Assembly (NCBI RefSeq): GCF_009741375.1
Contig: NZ_WOWP01000063.1
Coordinates: forward strand, 62,001 to 126,000
DNA length: 64,000 nucleotides
Reading direction: 5' to 3'
Origin: Flavobacterium rakeshii
GTDB taxonomy: Bacteria > Bacteroidota > Bacteroidia > Flavobacteriales > Flavobacteriaceae
Shown here: positions 33,937 through 40,848 of the stretch, piece by piece
Layout of the letters: each line of letters opens with the position of its first letter
Numbering within the stretch: the first letter of the stretch is position 1
Notes under the pieces: generated by a model
What the model was told of the DNA's origin: nothing
The model's database searches: none
The model's input: only the letters and a program-made list of their open reading frames with translations
Translations under genes and position numbers: made by a program

Positions 33937-34788
33937 TTAATGGGTTTTAGTCATATCCTCATCAACAACCAATATAAAATCGGCTTTACCTATGTTTTCT
34001 TCCTCCAGTTTTGACACCTCTTTTTGAGAAACCGATGATATTGTTATCACCTTTACATCAGGATCATTTTGTTTTAAATACCACGAAATACCCTCAAAAT
34101 TATCACTGTGATAAGTTCCGTTAAAATGGATAAAAACATAATCATCCTTAATATTTTCGGTAATAAAATGCGCCATGGTTGCATCTTTAATAGCCTGCGC
34201 CTTTGGCATATTTTCGCCTCCACCATGACCACCCATCATTTCCATCATTTTTTTGTACCCCGGTAAAGTACCGTCATACGGTATTGGTAAAGGCGCTATC
34301 CAACTTTTTTCTTCATCACTAAGTGTTTCCAGCGATTCAATTCCCTGCTTATACACCTGGCTGGCATACCTACGTGGCACATTGGTAGCTACAAAAGGGA
34401 TATTATTCTCCTTTGCATAGTCAACAATAGGCTTGTAATCGGTTTTATAATTACTCCATAAACGCGCAACGGTATCAAGCGCTTTTTGATCAATTTTACC
34501 ATCGAGATACTGCTGTAGCTCATCCTGATTATCGGCTTCAAACATTTCGGCTCCAAGTACAAGATATTTTTGCGCAGCCATATCTTTTGTAAATTCCAAC
34601 TGAAGCCAGTGCACAAGCGAATTGTCATGATATTCGCCAAAAAGCACCACTTGGGCTTCTTCGCTTTTCTTTAAAAGCTTCTTGTACGTTGTCTTTTTTC
34701 CGTCTTTTGTGTACAGTTGGTAGGGCTGTTTATCCTGAGCCTGAGCAGCTAAGGTAAAAAACAACAGTAATGCCAGTAATTTTTTCAT
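33937..34788 (-). CDS. ChaN-like haem/iron-regulated lipoprotein-type protein
   Basis: Secreted protein of the ChaN family (PF04187-type), whose studied member binds haem and is tied to iron uptake. The signal peptide spans about residues 1-17 (LLALLLFFTLAAQAQ). The family signature VVLFGEYHDNSLVHWLQLEF lies at about 47-66 and FIHFNGTYHSDNFEGISWYL at about 220-240. A His/Gly/Met-rich patch (MMEMMGGHGGGENM, about 180-193) may be a metal or haem contact, which is my inference. Length 283 is typical. No lipobox cysteine is visible, unlike classic ChaN lipoproteins, so it is probably a soluble periplasmic protein. The gene is monocistronic, 224 bp from sdhC. Confidence 0.85.
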   Translation of the reverse strand: MKKLLALLLFFTLAAQAQDKQPYQLYTKDGKKTTYKKLLKKSEEAQVVLFGEYHDNSLVHWLQLEFTKDMAAQKYLVLGAEMFEADNQDELQQYLDGKIDQKALDTVARLWSNYKTDYKPIVDYAKENNIPFVATNVPRRYASQVYKQGIESLETLSDEEKSWIAPLPIPYDGTLPGYKKMMEMMGGHGGGENMPKAQAIKDATMAHFITENIKDDYVFIHFNGTYHSDNFEGISWYLKQNDPDVKVITISSVSQKEVSKLEEENIGKADFILVVDEDMTKTH

Positions 34789-34964
34789 AGGATAGTGGTA
34801 TTTTAAACGGGACTAAATTAAGATATAATACTGTGTTTTAAAATTAATACATTGTAAAATTTTAGCCCTGTTTATTCTCAAATCCGCAAAAATGCCGTCT
34901 TCAGATATTTTTAAACATATTATTAGACTGGTCTGCGTAATTTTACCTTTCAAAACAGAATACA

Positions 34965-36320
34965 ATGACTACCGGAATAGATGCTATCGCATTTGATATA
35001 GCTAAACTGCACTTACCCATTACAACACTTGCCAAAGCAAGGAATATAGATCCCGACAAACTTGAAAAAGGACTGGGACTATTAAAAATGACATTGCCCG
35101 ACACTCATCAGGACACTGTTGTTTTTGCAGCAAACGCGCTTACCAGGCTTATAAAAGAGAACAATCTTGACCCTAAAGAGATTTCGCGTATATATGTGGG
35201 TACAGAAAGCGGTATTGACAGCTCTAAACCCATAGGGTCGTTTGTAGTAACATTAATGGAGCAGTTGCATGGTGAAGGCAGTTTTTCACATTGCGATACG
35301 GTAGATTTAACTTTTGCCTGTATAGGTGGCGTAGACGCTTTGCAAAACTGCATTGATTATGTAAGGTTGAATCCGGAACAAAAGGCGGTAGTTATTACCA
35401 GTGATATTGCCAAGTATGATTTGGAATCGACCGGAGAATATACTCAGGGCGCAGGCGCACTTGCCATGCTTGTAACCGCTAACCCAAGGATTATTGCCTT
35501 TAACCACAAGTGGACTGTTAGCACAAAAGGGGTATTTGACTTTTTTAAACCGTACCGCACCATAGAAAAAAAAGACATAAACAGCAACACTAATAACGAC
35601 GAGTGGTTTGGCAACCTTGAGGCAGAAATTGAAATACACAAAGATCAGCCTGTATTTGACGGACAGTATTCCAACCAATGTTATACCGATCGTACCCGTG
35701 AAGCTTATTTCAGGTTTAAAGAAGCCAACAATATTACAGGTTCTCTTTACAGCAGATGGGAAAGCATTATAATGCACCTGCCTTATGCTTACCAGGGTCG
35801 CAGGATGTTTAGTGAAATATTTGCTCTCGATGCAGAAACACCTATTCTAACTGAAGGAAGCGAAGACTATGCTACTAAACTGAAAGAAATAAGCAAAAGC
35901 GACGAATACAGGAGTTTTGTAAACCACAAAATGCAACCCGCCGAACCGGCATCATCGCTTATAGGTAACCTTTACACAGGCTCGGTATTTATGGGACTGT
36001 TATCGGCGCTAAGTCAGTATAACGAGAAAGGCAATGACGTTACCGGAAAAACATTTGGGTTCCTTGCCTACGGTAGTGGCTCTAAATCAAAAGTATTTGA
36101 AGGCACAATACAAAACGGATGGAAGGCAGCAACAGAAAAAGCTCAGCTTTTTGAAACGCTTGCAAAAAGCCATGAAATCAATTTTGAAACCTATTTGGCT
36201 TTACATAAAAAAGAACAGCAAACAAGCCTGCTACAACCTCATAACGAATGGGTTTTAGACCATATAGAAAAAGAAAAACCTAACTTAACAGGTGCAAGAT
36301 ATTATAAGTGGGTAGAGTAA
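34965..36320 (+). CDS. mvaS: Hydroxymethylglutaryl-CoA synthase
   Basis: Condenses acetyl-CoA with acetoacetyl-CoA to HMG-CoA, the entry step of the mevalonate route to isoprenoids. The 451 residues show the thiolase-like HMGS fold with the three expected catalytic residues: Glu81 in VGTESGIDSSKPIGS, Cys119 in TFACIGG (acetyl-enzyme nucleophile) and His271 in MHLPYAYQGRRMF. Other marks are GAGALAMLV and SLIGNLYTGSVFMGLLS near residue 330. The family is usually 390-460 residues. Flavobacteria use the mevalonate pathway, in agreement with the gene. No other mva genes lie nearby. A near-consensus box TAATTTTA precedes the start. Its stop codon is immediately followed by the stop of the convergent hypothetical gene. 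Confidence 0.94.
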   Translation: MTTGIDAIAFDIAKLHLPITTLAKARNIDPDKLEKGLGLLKMTLPDTHQDTVVFAANALTRLIKENNLDPKEISRIYVGTESGIDSSKPIGSFVVTLMEQLHGEGSFSHCDTVDLTFACIGGVDALQNCIDYVRLNPEQKAVVITSDIAKYDLESTGEYTQGAGALAMLVTANPRIIAFNHKWTVSTKGVFDFFKPYRTIEKKDINSNTNNDEWFGNLEAEIEIHKDQPVFDGQYSNQCYTDRTREAYFRFKEANNITGSLYSRWESIIMHLPYAYQGRRMFSEIFALDAETPILTEGSEDYATKLKEISKSDEYRSFVNHKMQPAEPASSLIGNLYTGSVFMGLLSALSQYNEKGNDVTGKTFGFLAYGSGSKSKVFEGTIQNGWKAATEKAQLFETLAKSHEINFETYLALHKKEQQTSLLQPHNEWVLDHIEKEKPNLTGARYYKWVE

Positions 36321-36821
36321 TTATTCCTCTACCCTAAGCTTTTTAAAATAGTGTTTCTTATCGGCAAAATCGATAAAATACTCCGGTATGGTATTGTTTT
36401 TACGGGCATATTCGCCATCGGCATAAACCCCATAACCGAAGCCACATTCATATTGCTCGTCTAAAATTTCAATAATCAGTTTATCATCGGTAAAGGTCAT
36501 ACTCCATTTACACCCATCATCAGAATATTGTGTTTTACGCTCAAAAACACCCTTCCCGTCAACAATGCTCACCTTGCCATATAGGTCACCCATATTGTAA
36601 GAAGGCTCTCCCACTTCAATATTAATATAGAAAAGAATGGTAGAATCACTCTCCGGATATACAAGCACCTCCCCGTTCCCGAAGTCGGTTCCTTCACCAT
36701 AGGTATATTTCCCTGCATACTTAGCCGTTTCAAGTTCTGCCGTGTCCTTTTTTCTCATTTGTGCACTGCCAACTGATGAAACCAACAGGAAAGCAGCTAA
36801 AACGAAATATATTTTTCTCAT
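36321..36821 (-). CDS. Hypothetical secreted protein
   Basis: Protein of 166 residues starting MRKIYFVLAAFLLVSSVGSA, a clear signal peptide cleaved near residue 19-20. The mature part is beta-rich with segments GTDFGNGEVLVYPESDSTILFYINIEVG and CKWSMTFTDDKLIIEILDEQYECGFGYG, holding two cysteines that could form a disulfide. I do not recognise a family. The ATG at 36821 is chosen because an upstream in-frame ATG (36863) would place 14 residues before the signal peptide. Its stop touches the stop of mvaS, with no terminator between them. It is probably a small periplasmic or surface protein. Confidence 0.6.
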   Translation of the reverse strand: MRKIYFVLAAFLLVSSVGSAQMRKKDTAELETAKYAGKYTYGEGTDFGNGEVLVYPESDSTILFYINIEVGEPSYNMGDLYGKVSIVDGKGVFERKTQYSDDGCKWSMTFTDDKLIIEILDEQYECGFGYGVYADGEYARKNNTIPEYFIDFADKKHYFKKLRVEE

Positions 36822-36893
36822 GATGTGGCTATTAATTTTAGTAAATATAAAAAACTCACCCATTCGTTTAACATTATTTCGTTTTAATCTTAG

Positions 36894-36901
36894 TACTTTT
36901 G
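36894..36901 (+). promoter_or_regulatory. -7 box (TACTTTTG) for the aminopeptidase gene
   Basis: A perfect TAnnTTTG 25 nt before the ATG at 36927. No TTG is seen at the ideal upstream distance. Confidence 0.45.
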
Positions 36902-36926
36902 GTATTCAAAATAAAAAACGTTTATC

Positions 36927-38219
36927 ATGAAATACCATCAGATAGACCGCAACCTGTTTATAAAGAACCGTAAAAAATTTACGGCAGAAATGAAACCGAA
37001 AAGCGTTGCGGTATTCAATTCAAACGATATTTACCCTATTAGTGCCGACAGCACCATACCTTTCCAGCAACACCGTGATATTTTTTACCTGAGCGGTGTA
37101 GACCAGGAAGAAAGCATACTGTTACTTTGTCCGGATGCTCCATATGAGCACCTGCGCGAAATACTTTTCCTTCGTGAAACTAACGAACACATTGCTGTTT
37201 GGGAAGGTGAAAAACTGACTAAAGACCGTGCTTTTGAAGTATCGGGTATTAAAAGCGTGTATTGGCTACAGGACTTCGAAAAGGTTCTTTTTGAGGTAAT
37301 GACCTACTGCGACACCATGTACATTAATACAAACGAGCACTATCGTTCATCTGTACAAACAGAAACACGCGAGGCACGTTTTGTAAAATGGTGGAAAGAG
37401 AAATACCCTGCGCATCAGGTAGCAAAAAGCAACCCTATACTGCAACGCCTTCGTTCCATTAAAGAAAGTGAAGAGCTTGACCTACTACAAAAGGCTTGTG
37501 ACATTACCGAAAAAGGTTTCCGCAGAGTGCTTTCGTTCACCAAACCGGGTGTAATGGAATATGAAATTGAAGCCGAATTTATCCATGAGTTCATCCGTAA
37601 CCGTTCTAAAGGTTTTGCTTATGGACCAATTATCGCATCGGGGGCAAATGCTAACGTACTGCACTATGTGGAGAACAACCAGCAATGCCGCGAGGGCGAA
37701 CTGATTCTTTTTGATGTAGGTGCCGAATATGCCAACTACTCAAGTGATATGTCGCGTACTATACCAGTATCAGGTCGTTTTACCGACAGACAAAAACAGG
37801 TATACAACGCCGTACTACGTGTTAAGGATGAGGCTACAAAAATGCTTGTACCGGGCGCACTATGGAAACAGTACCATGTGGAAGTTGGTAAAATAATGAC
37901 ATCAGAACTTTTAGGACTTGGTCTTTTAGATAAAGCTGATGTACAGAACGAAAACCCGGACTGGCCTGCGTACAAAAAGTACTTTATGCACGGTACGTCT
38001 CACCACTTAGGTCTTGACACTCACGATTATGGTTTACTGGTTGAACCAATGAAACCAAATATGGTATTTACCGTGGAACCGGGAATTTATATTCCTGCCG
38101 AAGGTTTCGGTATCCGTCTTGAAGATGATGTAGTAATACAGGAAAGTGGCGAGCCGTTTAACCTGATGCGCAATATCCCTATTGAGGCAGACGAGATTGA
38201 AAGCTTAATGAATGAATAA
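36927..38219 (+). CDS. pepP: Xaa-Pro aminopeptidase (aminopeptidase P)
   Basis: Dinuclear-metal peptidase that removes an N-terminal residue before proline. The N-terminal creatinase-like domain (about residues 1-170) starts MKYHQIDRNLFIKNRKKFTAEM and contains FQQHRDIFYLSGV. The pita-bread catalytic domain (about 175-425) carries all metal ligands: the two aspartates in FDVGAEYANYSSDMSRTIP (about 260-278), the histidine in HGTSHHLGLDTHD (about 352-364) and the glutamates in TVEPGIYI and RLEDDVVI (about 382 and 401). Length 430 is standard for bacterial PepP. The gene is monocistronic, ending at a strong terminator (38224-38250). Confidence 0.94.
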   Translation: MKYHQIDRNLFIKNRKKFTAEMKPKSVAVFNSNDIYPISADSTIPFQQHRDIFYLSGVDQEESILLLCPDAPYEHLREILFLRETNEHIAVWEGEKLTKDRAFEVSGIKSVYWLQDFEKVLFEVMTYCDTMYINTNEHYRSSVQTETREARFVKWWKEKYPAHQVAKSNPILQRLRSIKESEELDLLQKACDITEKGFRRVLSFTKPGVMEYEIEAEFIHEFIRNRSKGFAYGPIIASGANANVLHYVENNQQCREGELILFDVGAEYANYSSDMSRTIPVSGRFTDRQKQVYNAVLRVKDEATKMLVPGALWKQYHVEVGKIMTSELLGLGLLDKADVQNENPDWPAYKKYFMHGTSHHLGLDTHDYGLLVEPMKPNMVFTVEPGIYIPAEGFGIRLEDDVVIQESGEPFNLMRNIPIEADEIESLMNE

Positions 38220-38223
38220 AAAT

Positions 38224-38250
38224 AAAAAGGCCGGTTAAACCGGCCTTTTT
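38224..38250. terminator. Bidirectional terminator after pepP
   Basis: AAAAAGGCCGG (38224-38234), loop TTAAA, CCGGCCTTTTT (38240-38250). T-runs on both strands serve pepP and the convergent gene at 38255. Confidence 0.88.
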
Positions 38251-38254
38251 ATTT

Positions 38255-38707
38255 TTATTTCTTTTTCCCAAATATCTTTTTAAGCTGTTTTGGAGTATAG
38301 TACGGTAAAACTTTTTCATAAGCAGATCCAACATGCGTTACATAAGGATATATTTTACCAAGCATCTTCTTATACTCAAAGATAAGTTTTTCACCTTTTA
38401 GTATATCTACAGTAAATGAATCACCCTCTTTAACATTGGAGAAATCAGTAAACAACCCGTATAAAGTATCTAAATCACTATAATTAAAGTAAAAAAGCTC
38501 GTACTTATCCGTTTGAGTATACTCTGTGTCTCTATATATAAATGAGCAAGTTCCATCATCGGTCTTATTAATTTGACCAAATAAAACGCCCATAGGCTTG
38601 GCCGCACCAATAACCTCAACCTTAGACTCCTTATTTTTAGTAACTTTCATTTGGCTAAATGCCGATACAGATAAAACAAGACAAAAAATGGTAAGAATTT
38701 TTTTCAT
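38255..38707 (-). CDS. Hypothetical secreted protein
   Basis: Protein of 150 residues with a signal peptide MKKILTIFCLVLSVSAFSQ (about 1-19). The mature part, about 130 residues, is lysine-rich and mixed alpha/beta (VTKNKESKVEVIGAAKPMGVLFGQINKTDDG, then FTVDILKGEKLIFEYKKMLGKIY) and ends in KKIFGKKK. I recognise no family and see no lipobox. It sits alone between the pepP terminator and a 314-bp AT-rich gap. Expression and secretion are likely given the intact signal peptide, but the role is unknown. Confidence 0.55.
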   Translation of the reverse strand: MKKILTIFCLVLSVSAFSQMKVTKNKESKVEVIGAAKPMGVLFGQINKTDDGTCSFIYRDTEYTQTDKYELFYFNYSDLDTLYGLFTDFSNVKEGDSFTVDILKGEKLIFEYKKMLGKIYPYVTHVGSAYEKVLPYYTPKQLKKIFGKKK

Positions 38708-39021
38708 GATTTAATAATTAATTTTTTAAATATTTACTTGTTAATTTTTTAATGCGACAAATATATACAATTTAAAAAGACAAATAAACTTTTAATCTCA
38801 TTTCAATACTTAAGCGATCAATTATTCTTAACATTTTAGAAGAGAATAACTTTATCATAATACTCTGTAAAGATGATAAAAACTACTCTCGAACTACAAA
38901 TACTCAATACCTCCTTTCGGGTAAAACGTATCAATTATCAATCTATACATCCTCATAATATTACACGTTAAACAACGTTAACATGACACAGTATACTGTG
39001 TCATGTTAAGCATCAATAATC
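38708..39021. other. AT-rich intergenic region with a 32-bp palindrome
   Basis: 314 bp between divergent genes. It holds no credible ORF. Its main content is the perfect palindrome at 38978-39009, preceded by CACGTTAAACAACGTTAAC, where the motif CGTTAA occurs twice. No clean TTG...TAnnTTTG promoter is seen on either strand, so the region may be driven by an alternative sigma factor or depend on an activator. Confidence 0.55.
38978..39009. promoter_or_regulatory. Perfect 32-bp palindrome, candidate operator
   Basis: Half-site TTAACATGACACAGTA (38978-38993) followed directly by its exact reverse complement to 39009, with no spacer. It ends 12 bp before the ATG at 39022. As DNA it is an ideal dimeric repressor/activator site; as RNA it would form a 16-bp hairpin in the leader. 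There is no T-run, so it is not a classic terminator. Confidence 0.55.
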
Positions 39022-39948
39022 ATGAATATAAAAGGTTTATCAACAACACTTATTCTTTTACTCTGGCCTGTAGCACTACTTTCTCAGTCTTACCAGGTAA
39101 AAGTTATTGATTCTGTCACAAAAGAACCATTAGAGTTGGCAACATTAAGATTACTTAAAAACGATTATACCCTCTTCTCAAACAATAAAGGTTCTTTTGA
39201 TCTAAAACTTACACAGGAAGAGGAAGCAGAAATATCATATATAGGCTATAAAACAAAAAAGATAACTGTTGCTAAAAAAGACACCCTCGTAAACTTAGTA
39301 TCACAGCCTAATTTTCTTTCAGAAATAGTTCTCGAAAAAACGGTTAACTATACACACTCAAAAAAAATAAAATCAGAAAACAGGCCGGACCAGTATTTTG
39401 GTTTTCAGTTTGGGACAGAAAATTGCACCTATATACCTAATAAAGAAAAGAAAAAGGGAAAAGTAACAAGCATAATGCTTTATCATAAAAAACTAAGAAG
39501 TATGAATTTTGTTGACTCGGCTCTTGGTCGTGACAAAAATTGTAAAGGATGTAAAGTTGATTATCTGGCTTCATATAAAATTAGCTTTTACGAATATGAC
39601 AGCAAGTCCAAAAAACCCGGAGCTGTAATTTATGATAAAGAAATTATTGTATACCCTAAAAACGCATCAGGAAAATTTAGCATTGATTTAGATTCGCTTT
39701 CAGTACCTTTCCCTGCAAACGGTATTTGTGTTGGTGTAGAATTAATCAACACAAAGTACAATGAACCTAAATCGACTTTTGCATTTATAGGACCAACTTT
39801 AGGGTTTTATGAATACAAAGAGAATGGGTTACCAAAATCATGGATTAGATACAGAAATGAAGGATGGGAATTTAGTCATGTTACCACCCGATATGATAAA
39901 GGAAAAAGGTCAAATGCTATGGCGGTTGATATTTCGATAAAAAACTGA
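39022..39948 (+). CDS. Secreted protein with carboxypeptidase-D-like regulatory domain
   Basis: Protein of 308 residues with a signal peptide (about 1-22, LILLLWPVALLSQS). A CarboxypepD_reg-like beta-sandwich follows (about 24-95: VKVIDSVTKEPLELATLRLL, then SDNKG-type turn NNKGSFDLKL and ISYIGYKTKK). This module usually starts TonB-dependent receptors or accessory proteins in Bacteroidota. The remainder (about 110-308) contains an unusual Cys pattern (ENCTYIP and NCKGCKVDYL) but no enzyme motif. The gene is AT-richer than the housekeeping genes around it and starts 12 bp after a perfect 32-bp palindrome, which suggests specific control. I assign no function. Confidence 0.7.
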   Translation: MNIKGLSTTLILLLWPVALLSQSYQVKVIDSVTKEPLELATLRLLKNDYTLFSNNKGSFDLKLTQEEEAEISYIGYKTKKITVAKKDTLVNLVSQPNFLSEIVLEKTVNYTHSKKIKSENRPDQYFGFQFGTENCTYIPNKEKKKGKVTSIMLYHKKLRSMNFVDSALGRDKNCKGCKVDYLASYKISFYEYDSKSKKPGAVIYDKEIIVYPKNASGKFSIDLDSLSVPFPANGICVGVELINTKYNEPKSTFAFIGPTLGFYEYKENGLPKSWIRYRNEGWEFSHVTTRYDKGKRSNAMAVDISIKN

Positions 39949-39967
39949 TATGAAAATAAAACTTTGC

Positions 39968-39999
39968 TTGCTCTTTTCTTTACAGATAGATTAATTTTG
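39968..39999 (+). promoter_or_regulatory. Promoter for the alpha/beta hydrolase gene
   Basis: TTG at 39968-39970, a 21-nt spacer and a perfect TAATTTTG at 39992-39999, about 35 nt before the TTG start codon at 40035. Confidence 0.65.
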
Positions 40000-40034
40000 C
40001 AGTCAATTACCCCTAATCCCTCACACAAAACAAG

Positions 40035-40820
40035 TTGAAACATATTCACTATAAAAACTCGACTGTAAGTTATACCGATACCGGAGACGGTCCTGCCCTT
40101 GTGCTGCTACACGGCTTTTTGGAAAACAGTAATATGTGGAAACACTACATAACCGAGTTCTCCAAACACTACCGTGTTATTACTGTAGATCTTTTGGGGC
40201 ACGGGCAAACCGACTGCATAGGTTACATTCATACTATGGAAGATATGGCAGATGCTGTATATGCCGTATTGGAAGATTTAGGAATAACCGAAGCTGTTTT
40301 TACAGGACATTCCATGGGCGGATATGTAGCACTGGCAATAGCCGAGTTGTACCCTGATGCGGTTAAAGGTATTGTATTGCAAAACTCAACCTCAAAAGCC
40401 GATAGTGAAGAGCGAAAACTTAACCGCGACAGAGCCATTAATGCCGTAAAGCAAAGTTATGCCAACTTTGTTCGCCTTGCCATTGCTAATCTTTTTAGCG
40501 AAGAAAACAGGGAACGCCTAACGGCAGAGATTGAATCGGTGCGTAATGAAGCCCTTAAAACTCCGGTTCAGGGAATAGTTGCCGCACTGGAAGGCATGAA
40601 AATACGTAAGGACCGAGAAGTACTACTACACACAACAGATATACCTGTACTCCTGATATTAGGTAAAAAAGACCCGGTAATGAACTATCAGGACAGCCTT
40701 AGCCAGTTGGATGATACTAACGTAAAACTTATTACCTACCCTGACGGACACATGGCACATATAGAGAACAGGGAAACCCTTACAGCCGACCTGTTACAGT
40801 TTTACAAAGCAATCCTGTAA
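40035..40820 (+). CDS. Alpha/beta hydrolase fold protein
   Basis: Cytoplasmic serine hydrolase of 261 residues. Visible elements are the oxyanion-hole motif LVLLHGFLEN (about residues 22-31), the nucleophile elbow TGHSMGGYVA with Ser near 94, the acid Asp in ILGKKDPVM (about 215) and the catalytic His in PDGHMAHIEN (about 239). The substrate cannot be told from sequence; relatives include esterases, haloalkane dehalogenase-like and MenH-like enzymes. The start is a TTG at 40035, placed so that the protein opens KHIHYKNSTVSYTDTG as in homologues; the promoter at 39968-39999 supports it. It meets the AddB-like gene tail to tail (28 bp gap). Confidence 0.85.
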   Translation: MKHIHYKNSTVSYTDTGDGPALVLLHGFLENSNMWKHYITEFSKHYRVITVDLLGHGQTDCIGYIHTMEDMADAVYAVLEDLGITEAVFTGHSMGGYVALAIAELYPDAVKGIVLQNSTSKADSEERKLNRDRAINAVKQSYANFVRLAIANLFSEENRERLTAEIESVRNEALKTPVQGIVAALEGMKIRKDREVLLHTTDIPVLLILGKKDPVMNYQDSLSQLDDTNVKLITYPDGHMAHIENRETLTADLLQFYKAIL

Positions 40821-40848
40821 ACAGTACACAAACAACAAACAAAGCATT

